A stretch of 17,147 nt of DNA from Nitrospinota bacterium (GTDB lineage: Bacteria; 2-12-FULL-45-22; JACOWJ01): contig JACOWJ010000015.1 in the NCBI GenBank assembly GCA_016176845.1, positions 1-17,147 of the forward strand, given 5' to 3'. Below, in pieces: positions 1 through 7,076 of the stretch. A program made the position numbers and the translations under genes. Below the pieces are notes generated by a model, which searched no databases, was not told where the DNA came from, and saw nothing but the letters and a program-made list of their open reading frames with translations. The number at the start of each line of letters is the position of its first letter. Position 1 is the stretch's first letter.

Positions 1-1
1 C

Positions 2-124
2 AAGATTCGCCTCGAAAGTCTGAGGCCCATCGGGCGTCTCGGCGGCGATTGGTACACCCGGGTGATCAACCCGTTCGAGCTCCTTCGCCCGCCCCCACCT
101 CTCAAGTCAGGGACTAGGAATTAG
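2..124 (+). CDS. C-terminal end of a flavin reductase-like protein (partial)
   Basis: The reading frame enters from the left edge and runs 40 codons to a TAG stop. It contains LRPIGRLGGDWYTRV followed by FELLRP. This matches the usual C-terminal signature of flavin reductase-like, FMN-binding proteins (RPxGRLGG-x-Y, then a hydrophobic-RP ending). Such proteins bind FMN and serve as flavin reductases or as partners of oxygenases and electron-transfer proteins. The last few codons (KSGTRN) and the stop lie in the palindromic repeat that starts near 110, so the repeat may have replaced the original C-terminus. The substrate cannot be inferred from this fragment. Confidence 0.6.
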   Translation, partial: KIRLESLRPIGRLGGDWYTRVINPFELLRPPPPLKSGTRN

Positions 125-193
125 GGGCTAGGGGCTAGTAAGAAGAGCTTTCGCTAATCCCTAGTCCCCAGCCCCTCAAGAATGGGAATTCCT
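110..193. repeat. Palindromic intergenic repeat, copy 1
   Basis: The segment is an imperfect inverted repeat built from TAGGGGCTAGGGG-like arms around a loop that reads AGTAAGAAGAGCTTTCGC on the plus strand. It is followed by AAGAATGGGAATTCCT. Read on the minus strand, it aligns with a second copy at 8733-8804 over the flank (AGGAATTCCC then ATTCTTGAGG), the arms and the loop (AGCGAAAGCTCTTCTT here, AGCAAAAGTTCTTCTT there). It overlaps the stop codon of the upstream partial gene. Confidence 0.75.
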
Positions 194-208
194 GGTTTAC
201 GATTGAAT

Positions 209-237
209 TTGCGAATGAACCACAGATCGGTTATAAT
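209..237 (+). promoter_or_regulatory. Probable sigma70-type promoter of ssrA
   Basis: A TTGCGA -35-like hexamer (209-214) is followed after 17 bp by a perfect TATAAT (232-237). Transcription would start near 244, about 12 nt before the mature tmRNA 5' end at 256. That fits a short 5' leader removed by RNase P. Confidence 0.65.
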
Positions 238-255
238 ATAAGCGTTCTTTGAAAA

Positions 256-610
256 GGGGGCGAACTGGGCTCGACGGGAGTAAGTGAGGTCGAGGTCGCA
301 TGCCGAGCACCCATCTGCTCGTAAAACGGTGGGAAAATACAACTGCCAACACGGTAGAATACGCCCTGGCCGCCTAGAGCGGCCAGCGTCCTTCCCCTTC
401 TTGCCTACGGGAGAGAGTAAGGGCGTCGACTGAGTGGGCTGGCGCCTGATCTATCGCCCGAAAGGATCGGGAGCGAGAATCATCCGGGCTAGCCTCGATA
501 GACCCTGCCTGCGGGGGCTGGAGAGGCGAAATTCAAAGCGCGGGCTAAGCATGTAGGGGCCTCAGGCTGAAGGCTTTCGGACGCGGGTTCGATTCCCGCC
601 GCCTCCACCA
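256..610 (+). ncRNA. ssrA: Transfer-messenger RNA (tmRNA)
   Basis: tmRNA rescues ribosomes stalled on broken mRNAs, acting first as an alanyl-tRNA and then as a short message that tags the nascent protein for proteolysis. The 5' end GGGGGCGAACTGGGCTCGAC and the 3' end, with TTCGATTCCCGCC and an encoded CCA, are typical. GGGGGCG pairs with CGCCTCC to form the acceptor stem, with one G-U pair. The tag reading frame at 333-377 encodes ENTTANTVEYALAA and ends at TAG. Its ALAA terminus is the usual degron recognised by ClpXP-type proteases. The stop is followed by a GC-rich hairpin (GGCCGCC-TAGA-GCGGCC). The 355-nt length is usual for a one-piece tmRNA. The exact resume codon is not certain from sequence alone. 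Confidence 0.96.
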
Positions 611-642
611 AGTCTTTTAATAGTTTAGGGGGAGGTTTTTTT
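602..642 (+). terminator. Possible intrinsic terminator overlapping the tmRNA 3' end
   Basis: CCTCCACC (602-609, the last bases of tmRNA) can pair with GGGGGAGG (628-635) with one mismatch. A run of seven T follows at once (636-642). A smaller alternative pairs GGAG (631-634) with CTCC (643-646). The first structure would use the mature RNA's own acceptor strand as the terminator stem. Folding has not been computed. Confidence 0.45.
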
Positions 643-752
643 CTCCTGGATTATTCAAGAATATCCCGCCTATCTTTTCCATCCATAAAACTCTTCCTCA
701 TTGTGCCGGAGGACCCTAACCCATCTCGAAAAGAGCAGAAGGAGAAAGACAG

Positions 753-1100
753 ATGTTGACATTGGGCAGTGTGGTGACGGTGGTAGCGGGGAATGGGAGT
801 CCAGCTCAGCGGGGCTTTGTAATCAACTTGGAGAATGGCAAGAGCTCGGCTGTCTGTCTGCTGAATGGGCCGGAGGGCTCCGTGGAGATCTTCGATAACG
901 AGCAGCTAGAGGCTACCGGCGAGCGGATGCTGAATATCCTAACCTGGCCGAAGAGCGCCATGGACTACGCCAAAGGGCGCTTTTTTCTCTTTCACCCTTT
1001 GGCCCGCCGCCGATCATCTCGGATTAATGACTGTGATTGGCCAGGATGTCTCGATCCCATCCTTGGGGAAGGGTGGGTGCTTTTCGCTCTGTCTTCTTAA
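753..1100 (+). CDS. Small hypothetical protein
   Basis: This 115-codon frame starts at an ATG preceded by a good Shine-Dalgarno sequence (AGAAGGAG at 737-744). I do not recognise the protein. The first ~60 residues look like a small soluble domain, with alternating hydrophobic residues and glycines (for example LGSVVTVVAGNG). The last ~40 residues are basic or aromatic and read through DNA that also encodes a convergent ORF on the other strand (1024-1260), so the C-terminus may not be genuine. A palindrome (CCAAAGGG at 969-976, CCCTTTGG about 18 nt later) lies in the 3' part. No export signal or membrane segment is visible. Confidence 0.5.
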   Translation: MLTLGSVVTVVAGNGSPAQRGFVINLENGKSSAVCLLNGPEGSVEIFDNEQLEATGERMLNILTWPKSAMDYAKGRFFLFHPLARRRSSRINDCDWPGCLDPILGEGWVLFALSS

Positions 1101-1260
1101 AGAACTTCTTCACATCATCAGGCTTCATAGGTAAGAAGATCAACATGAGCGTCGAGAGAACAAACAGTAAGAGGAAGGAACCGACGCCCACCAGGTATTG
1201 CAAGCTAGATAGCCCCCCGCCAGACGCGAAAACATAATCGATCCAAAAGGGTGCGTTCAT
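1024..1260 (-). CDS. Small single-pass membrane protein, unknown function
   Basis: This 78-residue protein starts at an ATG with a purine-rich ribosome-binding site (GAGAGGAGAAGAAAA). Residues ~20-45 form one strongly hydrophobic segment (LVGVGSFLLLFVLSTLMLIF). A basic, lysine-rich cytoplasmic-type tail follows (KPDDVKKFFKKTERK), ending in HSH. I recognise no family. The layout of short N-terminus, one helix and charged tail suits a small inner-membrane accessory protein. Its 3' end overlaps the convergent frame at 753-1100 by 77 bp, so at least one of the two is probably mis-ended. It diverges from the exported protein gene at 1378. Confidence 0.55.
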   Translation of the reverse strand: MNAPFWIDYVFASGGGLSSLQYLVGVGSFLLLFVLSTLMLIFLPMKPDDVKKFFKKTERKAPTLPQGWDRDILANHSH

Positions 1261-1271
1261 TTTTCTTCTCC

Positions 1272-1345
1272 TCTCTTTTTATGGATTTTAAGTTACCCAC
1301 ACTTTATAAATAAGACCGCTTAGCCCTTTAGGCAATGGCTTCTTA
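1272..1345. promoter_or_regulatory. Candidate divergent promoter region
   Basis: On the plus strand TATAAA (1305-1310) lies 17 bp downstream of a weak TGGATT. It could drive the gene at 1378. On the minus strand the same AT-rich block offers TATTTA, 17 bp from TTGCCT, which could drive the small membrane protein. Neither -35 is strong, so this is only a suggestion. Confidence 0.3.
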
Positions 1346-1377
1346 AGAAAGTCCGGAAAGGAGGTCCGCATACCGGG

Positions 1378-2655
1378 ATGTCAAAGAGGATTTTAGTTTC
1401 CTTGAGGGGAGTGGTGCTCTTTGGAGTATTGCTGGTGGGCCTTTTGGGCTACCTGGAAGCTCAAGAAAAGAAAGATCCTGCCAAAGCAGGGATCGCGAAG
1501 GTGAAAACGGTCGTGTTAGAGATTAAGCCGTGGCGGGTTTCCCCAGCGTTGGTGGCGAGTATGACGGCCTCGCTGCGCGAGGAGCTGGCCCAATCGGGCC
1601 AGAGACAGATCCTCTCCCGGGAGCAACTCGAGAGCCTATTTAAAGAGAAAAAGGTACGCCCCTTGGAAGATTGCGATAACCCCAGGTGCTGGGCGGAATT
1701 GGGGAAGGCCTTGGGAGTCGATGAGGTCGTGGTTGGAAGGGCGGAGGAGCTGGAAGAGACTTGCTATGTCATGCTTAGCCTGGTCAACGTCTCCACGTTA
1801 AAAGAAGACAGCTATGCCAAAGAGTTTTGTGCTTCCTGCCAGGAGAAAGATTTCCCGCCAGCCCTGAAAGTCGCGGCAGCCAAGCTGGTGAGCAAGCCAG
1901 GGGGGACGCTCTCCCCGCTCAGCGGCACCATCTTGGTCGATTCGCTGGGCCCCCGCCCCGCCGTTGAGGGATTGGCCGGCATGGTACTGGTTCCTGCGGG
2001 GGAGTTCTTCATGGGTTCCGACGAGGGAGCGGCCAGCGAGAAGCCCGTCCATGTGGTCTACCTGGAGGCCTACTACATCGATGTCTATGAGGTGACCAAC
2101 GCCCAGTACCGGCAATTCGAGGAGGCTACCGGCTACCGCAGCGAGGGGTACTGGAAGAATGAGTATCGGCCTGGAAGGGAAGACTATCCTGTGGTGAATG
2201 TCACTTGGAACGATGCCAATGCTTATGCCCGCTGGGCCGGCAAGCGTCTGCCTACGGAGGCCGAGTGGGAGAAAGCGGCTCGGGGAGCGGGAGCCAACAA
2301 GCTGACCTGGCCGTGGGGGAAGGTCTTTACCATCCGGCACGCCAATTCCATGGAGGAGTCGATCGGTCACCCCCTCCCCGTGGGCAGTTTCGAGCTCGGG
2401 AAGAGCCCCTATCAGCTCTTCGACATGTCGGGGAACGTAGCCGAGTGGTGCGCCGATTGGTTCGACCAAGATGCCTATAAAAAGAGCGCCACCTCCAACC
2501 CCAAAGGGCCTGGTTCGGGCAAGGAGCGGGTAGTGAGGGGGGGCTCCTTCATCCATGACAAGGGGATGGTCCGTGCCACGGCCCGCCTGGGCATGAGCCC
2601 CAAGAGCTTTCTCCCCAACGTGGGGTTTCGCTGCGCGCGCTCTGCCCTGCCTTAA
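1378..2655 (+). CDS. Exported protein: CsgG/TolB-N-like domain plus FGE-sulfatase (SUMF1-type) domain
   Basis: The 425-residue product starts behind a near-perfect Shine-Dalgarno (AAAGGAGGT, 1357-1365). Residues 1-28 are a signal peptide (basic start, hydrophobic stretch, then LEAQE). Residues ~42-170 resemble the N-terminal fold of CsgG/TolB-type envelope proteins: a predicted strand TVVLEI, the segment [13 protein letters not shown], then a cysteine pair in [20 protein letters not shown] and VVGRAEEL. Residues ~201-421 are an FGE-sulfatase domain with [60 protein letters not shown] and GFRCAR. The two copper-binding cysteines that true formylglycine-generating enzymes carry after RGGS are absent ([17 protein letters not shown]), so sulfatase activation is unlikely. 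More probable is a periplasmic binding or scaffolding role. It is transcribed alone and convergent with the operon ending at 2728. Confidence 0.88.
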   Translation: MSKRILVSLRGVVLFGVLLVGLLGYLEAQEKKDPAKAGIAKVKTVVLEIKPWRVSPALVASMTASLREELAQSGQRQILSREQLESLFKEKKVRPLEDCDNPRCWAELGKALGVDEVVVGRAEELEETCYVMLSLVNVSTLKEDSYAKEFCASCQEKDFPPALKVAAAKLVSKPGGTLSPLSGTILVDSLGPRPAVEGLAGMVLVPAGEFFMGSDEGAASEKPVHVVYLEAYYIDVYEVTNAQYRQFEEATGYRSEGYWKNEYRPGREDYPVVNVTWNDANAYARWAGKRLPTEAEWEKAARGAGANKLTWPWGKVFTIRHANSMEESIGHPLPVGSFELGKSPYQLFDMSGNVAEWCADWFDQDAYKKSATSNPKGPGSGKERVVRGGSFIHDKGMVRATARLGMSPKSFLPNVGFRCARSALP

Positions 2656-2727
2656 AGACTCTCCCCTCCCAACCGCCATGGCCCGGCAGAGCTCGCCGCC
2701 CCCGAGAGGGAACATTCGAATAGGCCG

Positions 2728-3300
2728 TTAGAACCCCTCGGAAGGTTTCTCCTGTTTGAACAACCCCGAAGGGAAGATGCGTCGCAACTTTTTGCCTTTG
2801 AGCTTTAGCTTCCCCCGGCGATCAAAGGCCTTCTGGGTGTCCCAGAAGAAGGTGTCCAGCGTGACCGTGCCCTGGATCCGATAGTCCTTCGGACCATCTC
2901 GCAAAAGAAGCCGGACCATCTCCCACAGGTCTTGATACTGAGCGGAAAAGGGAACCGGCACGATGGTGGTCTCCCGCCTCTTGATGGCAACGTTCTCCCC
3001 CACGAGGCCCTTTCCCACAAAGGAATCGTTCAGATAAAGATTGAAATCGAGCCCTTTCAAGGTAATATCGAAGAGATTGGGGTTTTCGACCTTGACCTCC
3101 AGCACGAGAGAGGCCGCGGAAAGGGAAACCTCCTTCACAATAACGTTTTCCAGCGAGATCTCGGGCTTCATGGCCCTCTTGAGCCAGGAACAGGAAGGCA
3201 GAAGCATCAGGAGGATCAAAAGGGGAAGCCCATATCGCTTTCGAGCGAGCGTTTTCATGATAAGAGACTGGCTCATCTTTCGGGGGAAAGCATAGGACAT
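2728..3300 (-). CDS. LEA14/WHy-domain lipoprotein
   Basis: The product carries a lipoprotein signal ending in LLMLLPSC, so the mature protein would be lipidated on that cysteine. The rest resembles the LEA type 2 (WHy) domain: ISLENVIVKEVSLSAASLVLEVKVENPNLFDITLKGLDFNLYLND split over two strand-rich stretches, with the characteristic hydrophobic-V-x-N-PN-x-F pattern. In other bacteria such domains occur in small envelope or stress proteins of unclear mechanism. The start is ambiguous. The ATG at 3300 has the best ribosome-binding site (GGAGGAGGAGAA) but overlaps the upstream protease gene by 28 nt. ATG 3276 overlaps that gene's stop as ATGA. ATG 3258 would give the most typical 22-residue signal peptide. 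The gene is last in the minus-strand operon with the M23 peptidase and the HyaD-type protease. Confidence 0.8.
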   Translation of the reverse strand: MSYAFPRKMSQSLIMKTLARKRYGLPLLILLMLLPSCSWLKRAMKPEISLENVIVKEVSLSAASLVLEVKVENPNLFDITLKGLDFNLYLNDSFVGKGLVGENVAIKRRETTIVPVPFSAQYQDLWEMVRLLLRDGPKDYRIQGTVTLDTFFWDTQKAFDRRGKLKLKGKKLRRIFPSGLFKQEKPSEGF

Positions 3301-3794
3301 TTCTCCTCCTCCACCAGCCGCCTCCAGCCGATTCGCAGTCGATCGAGCTCCCCTAAGACCCGTTGCACCAGAACCGGCATGGCTGCTTGAACCGAGGGGG
3401 TCAGCTCCAGGCCGTAGGAGACCTCCTGCGGCTGAACTCCGAAGAAGACTACCGACGCGGGGGCCTGGCACAAGGCCTCCGCCAGCTTCAGGACTCCAGG
3501 CAGGTCTAGCTCGTGGGGGGAAAGCTGCGGGGAGGTCTCACAGAGGATGTCCGCAAGCGCGAATTGAAAGATGGATCCTGGGGGACGGTCTGCCTGCACA
3601 GCATCAAGAACAATCAGATGCTCTGCCCCCTGGATTGCAGGAAGAAGACCCAACCCTCCAGTGCCCCCATCGATCAGGCAAACGTTTTCCTCAAAGGCAT
3701 AATGGGCCTGTAGCTCCTGAATGGCGTGGATCCCGATCCCCTCATCCCGCAAGAGGAGGTTGCCAACCCCCAAAATGACGACTTCTCTCTTCAT
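3273..3794 (-). CDS. HyaD/HycI-family hydrogenase maturation protease
   Basis: Members of this family remove the C-terminal extension of the [NiFe]-hydrogenase large subunit after nickel insertion. The 173-residue product opens with the diagnostic VILGVGNLLLRDEGIGIHA. The three residues that bind nickel in E. coli HybD (Glu16, Asp62, His93) have clear counterparts: Glu18 in RDEG, Asp64 in HLIVLDAVQ and His94 in LSPHELDLPG. IDGGTGGLGLL and FFGVQPQEVSYGLELTPSVQ are also family-typical. The chosen ATG puts the GxGN motif at the usual distance; ATG 3809, which would overlap the upstream stop, is an alternative. Both ribosome-binding sites are weak, which suggests translational coupling to the M23 gene. 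No hydrogenase subunit or hyp gene is visible, so the substrate must be encoded elsewhere or differ. Confidence 0.9.
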   Translation of the reverse strand: MKREVVILGVGNLLLRDEGIGIHAIQELQAHYAFEENVCLIDGGTGGLGLLPAIQGAEHLIVLDAVQADRPPGSIFQFALADILCETSPQLSPHELDLPGVLKLAEALCQAPASVVFFGVQPQEVSYGLELTPSVQAAMPVLVQRVLGELDRLRIGWRRLVEEEKCPMLSPER

Positions 3795-3817
3795 TATTTC
3801 CGGGCCCATCTGCCCGG

Positions 3818-4753
3818 TTAATCCAGGATATAGGCCATCGGATTTACCGGTATACCCTTCACGAGCACCTCGTAATGGAGATGAGGCCCTGTGCTTCGAC
3901 CCGTGTTCCCCACCTCGGCGATGATCTCTCCCCGCCTTACCTTCTGGCTTACCTTGACCCAAATCTTCCGGTTATGGCCATAGCGGGTAACGATATCGTG
4001 GCCGTGATCGATCACAATAAAGTTGCCATAGCCTGGCCGGCTTCCTGCTTCGATCACTCGCCCATCGGCTGGAGCCCTCACCGGGGTGCCATCATACGAG
4101 GCGATATCGACCCCCTCGTGCTGCTCCCAACGGCCGCTGAAAGGAGAGAGTCGGTTCCCGAAACCAGAGCTCACCCATCCTCGAGTAGGCCAGAGGGAGG
4201 GGGTGGATGCCAGCAGGATCTTCTGCTTCTCCAGGACCTGCTCGATCTCCTGAAAGCTCCTCTCTTGCGCGGAGATCTGCTGCCGGATATCCAGGAGCTG
4301 CCCATAGATGCGGCGCAGGATATCCTCTCGCAGCGCAGCTTCCTTCTCAACCCTGGCCAGAGAAGAGGGCGCAGGCCCCCCGATGTTCGGAGCTCTAAGG
4401 GGTTTTTTCGACGGGAATCCTGTCGCACTCAACTCCTTGAGCTTCTGGCTGAACTGCTGCAGCCGGACCATTTGTTCCTGTAAAGATTCCAAGCTCTGGC
4501 TGAAATTCTTGAAATGGCTCTGCTGGAGCTCGCTCTCCTTTTCCAGGGCCTTTAATGCCAAGAGGTTGGACTTCTCGCCTCTCTGTAAAGCGGTCAATTT
4601 GCGATCGATTGAGAGATACCGATGGAAGAAGTAATGAGAGAGATAAGCAAAAGCAGCGACGGATAGGACCAGGCAGACCCATGAGGAAATGAGCAAGGTT
4701 CGTGTCAGGGAAAAGCCGCGAATCTTTTCCAGGATATCAATTTTTCTGGCCAT
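3818..4753 (-). CDS. Membrane-anchored M23 family metallopeptidase
   Basis: This is a 311-residue cell-envelope peptidase of the LytM/lysostaphin type, which cuts peptide bridges in peptidoglycan. Residues ~18-40 form an N-terminal membrane anchor (LLISSWVCLVLSVAAFAYL). Residues ~48-182 are predominantly coiled coil, rich in Leu, Gln, Glu and Lys, interrupted by a Pro/Gly-rich linker near 112-130. The C-terminal M23 domain retains the zinc ligands: HEGVD (His212, Asp216) and HLH (His293). His260 in TRYGHN and His291 are the expected catalytic histidines. An active enzyme is therefore predicted, rather than the degenerate EnvC/NlpD activator type. The start has AAGGA 11 nt upstream. It is the first gene of the operon driven from 4928-4957, with a leader of about 165 nt. 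Confidence 0.92.
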   Translation of the reverse strand: MARKIDILEKIRGFSLTRTLLISSWVCLVLSVAAFAYLSHYFFHRYLSIDRKLTALQRGEKSNLLALKALEKESELQQSHFKNFSQSLESLQEQMVRLQQFSQKLKELSATGFPSKKPLRAPNIGGPAPSSLARVEKEAALREDILRRIYGQLLDIRQQISAQERSFQEIEQVLEKQKILLASTPSLWPTRGWVSSGFGNRLSPFSGRWEQHEGVDIASYDGTPVRAPADGRVIEAGSRPGYGNFIVIDHGHDIVTRYGHNRKIWVKVSQKVRRGEIIAEVGNTGRSTGPHLHYEVLVKGIPVNPMAYILD

Positions 4754-4927
4754 CTCTCATTCCTTCGGCAGTGCAATGGTCGTACGTCCCGGAACCATCC
4801 ATTCCGAACCCTTGCTCAACTGACAATTTTACCGTAAAAATGCCAATGGCTCTCGGAGGCCCATGTTCATTCGCGGAGGCGGCCAATTTGGGTTTGCCAT
4901 GTCGGTTTACTGTAAGCGTAGAAAACC

Positions 4928-4957
4928 TTTATAGCATGAGCCAACGAGAGAAGTCAA
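4928..4957 (-). promoter_or_regulatory. Sigma70-type promoter of the M23-hydrogenase protease-lipoprotein operon
   Basis: On the minus strand TTGACT (4952-4957) is followed after 18 bp by TATAAA (4928-4933), both close to consensus. Transcription would begin near 4920 and leave a 5' leader of roughly 165 nt before the M23 gene. I see no recognisable riboswitch in that leader. Confidence 0.7.
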
Positions 4958-4984
4958 GTCCTTTGGCTGAGATCCGGACCTGGG

Positions 4985-5031
4985 GGTCGGATAGCGGTTG
5001 CCTCCGACCTATCCGCCCATGGGCGGATAGG
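4985..5031. repeat. Perfect 24-nt palindrome with a competing hairpin
   Basis: Positions 5008-5031 are fully self-complementary around CATG (left half CCTATCCGCCCA). Next to it, GGTCGGA (4985-4991) can pair with TCCGACC (5003-5009). The two hairpins share bases 5008-5009, so they exclude each other. The element lies just past the stop of the minus-strand TPR lipoprotein gene. It could serve as a terminator or mRNA 3' end stabiliser, although no T-run follows on either strand. Confidence 0.6.
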
Positions 5032-5052
5032 GGTGCAATTTCAGATCGCCAC

Positions 5053-6969
5053 CTATGAATTGGGAAAATGCTGCTCCAAATCCTGACAAATTTTCCGGGA
5101 GAGCGCAGCCTCCTGAGAAAAGGGGGCTCGAAGGATTACCTCATGGAAGTATTTCAGCGCCACCTGGCGGTCCCGATAGACCGTGAGGTAGAGATTGCCC
5201 AGGCGGAATCGGGCCAGAGTGGCCCAATGGAACAGGGGACGCTCCTGGACCAACCAAAGGTAAGAGTCGCGTGCTTGCCTGTAAAGGCGCAGTTTCTCGT
5301 AAATCTCCCCGATCTTGAGCTTGGCCTCCACGGCCGCCACCGCATCGGGAAACCGCTTGATCCCCTCGGCCAACTCCCCCAGGGCCTCTTGATAGCTCCT
5401 TCCCTGGGCCAAGAGCTTGCCCGCTTCCAGGTAGCTGTTGGCCAGGTACCAGGCGTTCTGCAACCCCAATGGCTGGCTCCGGAGCTGATAGAGCTCCCGT
5501 AAGGCCTTCCGATACTCTTTTTGTTGGGCGTAAATCTCCGCGCGAAGGAAATAGGCCTTGGCCCGAAGGAAGGATTGCTGGCTGCGGCAGAGCTCCTCCA
5601 GGGTGGCCAGTGCCTGGGGGAAAAGCCCCAGGCTTCGGTAGCAAGCGACCAGGCTCAACTTCACCAATTCTTTGGGGAACCTATCCTCCCCCAGCTCTTC
5701 CAGGGCCCTTCCGTAACTCTCTTTGGCCTTCAAAGGGACTCCCTGCTTGAGGTAAAGATTGCCCATGGCGACATGCAGATGGGGAGAGAGGGTGGAGTCG
5801 GGCCTGGTCTTCAGGACCTTTTCACAAAAATCGAGGACCGTCGGATAAAGCTCCTGGGAAAAGCTGATGAATCCGAAGTTGCCCAACAACAGCTCGGCCT
5901 CCGGCCATTCTTGCAGACCGAAGCCCCTGGCATTGAGCCCATCCTCCAGGGCCAGGGCCAACCGGAGAGATTCCAGCCCATCCTCTTCGGCTCGAAAGGG
6001 CTGGACCAATAATCGATCTCCCAGGGCGGGCTCTTGATGGTTCAGCCAGGAAATCAGAGGGGCCAGGGAGCCCTGGTGAAAGGCCGCGGCCATCAAAGAA
6101 AGGCCCTGCTTGAGGACCTCCTTTTTTTCAGGTTCTAGGGAGGACCCTACCCTGTGGGGCGAGGGGGGAGCCCCATTGGGTAGGGCCCCTTTGGAGGCGG
6201 ACCCCTCGGCCTCCCCCAAATCCCCCTTTAACAGCCGATCCAGAAGCTCTCGCTCCTTTCCCTTCTCTTCGGGTGGAAGGAGCCTTATAGGGTTCCGAAT
6301 CGCCTCTGAAGCGACCCGGCCAACCAGGAAGACCAGGTTATGCACATTAAAGGCCCTGATCCCGTATCGGGCCGGAGGAAGCCCGGTGGCCAATATGGTC
6401 AGGTACTCCACGAACCCCTCGTTCAACTCGCCGGGAGCGAAGTAGCCCTTGCTGTGAAAAAATTCATGATAGATCGCCTCTTTTTCTCGCTCAGCCAGGA
6501 TGGAGGGATCGAAATAGATGGCGTTTTCCTCTCTCTTATACAGGGCGGCGATATCCTCGAGCCCCCAAGGGCTATCGCCGTCTCCGCTAAAAGATCGCAC
6601 CCTGAGCCGGGGAAGGGGCTTATCCTGGAAGTCTATTCCGGTCAACTCTCGCAGCCTCTGCTCCAACTGGCGGTAGGGAAAGAGCCCTTCGTCGATCTGT
6701 TCGATCAGGTGCCCGTAATTATGCCGGATCAGGTCCACTTTGAGCTCCTCCAACCTCGTCCCCAAGCTGACTTCCCTCTCGACCTCTTCCTTCCCTTCGG
6801 GGCCATCTTGGAGCAGGATGGGCGATTCCCCGTGCGGCGCGGGCTGAGCGATATGGATCTGGACCTCTTCCTTCGGTTGGAGGGAAAGCTCTTTCTTCTT
6901 TGCGAGGGCTTCGCAGCCATAGAGGGCCAATACCGTTCCCATTACCCCCAGAGTGATGAAAGACCCCAT
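5053..6969 (-). CDS. HExxH zincin-like / TPR-repeat lipoprotein
   Basis: The 638-residue product starts at an ATG directly behind GAAGGAGAAA. Residues 1-19 form a lipoprotein signal (TLGVMGTVLALYGC), anchoring the protein in a membrane at Cys19. Residues ~70-195 contain IYHEFFHSKGYFAPGELNEG, an HExxH zinc motif (His168, Glu169, His172). LNEGFVEYL follows, with Glu184 a possible third ligand as in gluzincin-like peptidases. A low-complexity linker rich in Ser, Pro and Gly follows near 280-310. From ~415 to the end come repeated helical pairs typical of TPRs (for example HLHVAMGNLYLKQGVPLKAKE, KLKIGEIYEKLRLYRQARDS), ending in LARFRLGNLYL. No family name is certain. The gene is monocistronic, lying upstream of the M23 operon, which has its own promoter. 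I infer an envelope protease or a zinc-binding assembly scaffold. Confidence 0.82.
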   Translation of the reverse strand: MGSFITLGVMGTVLALYGCEALAKKKELSLQPKEEVQIHIAQPAPHGESPILLQDGPEGKEEVEREVSLGTRLEELKVDLIRHNYGHLIEQIDEGLFPYRQLEQRLRELTGIDFQDKPLPRLRVRSFSGDGDSPWGLEDIAALYKREENAIYFDPSILAEREKEAIYHEFFHSKGYFAPGELNEGFVEYLTILATGLPPARYGIRAFNVHNLVFLVGRVASEAIRNPIRLLPPEEKGKERELLDRLLKGDLGEAEGSASKGALPNGAPPSPHRVGSSLEPEKKEVLKQGLSLMAAAFHQGSLAPLISWLNHQEPALGDRLLVQPFRAEEDGLESLRLALALEDGLNARGFGLQEWPEAELLLGNFGFISFSQELYPTVLDFCEKVLKTRPDSTLSPHLHVAMGNLYLKQGVPLKAKESYGRALEELGEDRFPKELVKLSLVACYRSLGLFPQALATLEELCRSQQSFLRAKAYFLRAEIYAQQKEYRKALRELYQLRSQPLGLQNAWYLANSYLEAGKLLAQGRSYQEALGELAEGIKRFPDAVAAVEAKLKIGEIYEKLRLYRQARDSYLWLVQERPLFHWATLARFRLGNLYLTVYRDRQVALKYFHEVILRAPFSQEAALSRKICQDLEQHFPNS

Positions 6970-7076
6970 TTTCTCCTTCAACAGAGCACCTCCGCAGATG
7001 TAGAAGCGCCTCCAGGCGCGACTTCGGTTAGCTATTCCCAGGGAGGACAAACGACAAACGCTTGATACGAAAATAG

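Noticed and set aside
1978-2655. Functional formylglycine-generating enzyme (sulfatase activator)
   Set aside because: The cysteines expected after RGGS are absent and no sulfatase gene is nearby.
1798-2715. 305-codon open frame antisense to the FGE-domain gene
   Set aside because: The plus-strand frame contains a full set of FGE motifs; the minus frame has none.
3795-3962. Extended N-terminus of the hydrogenase maturation protease up to 3962
   Set aside because: It would overlap the M23 catalytic HLH region in another frame and adds residues before the VILGVGN motif that the family lacks.
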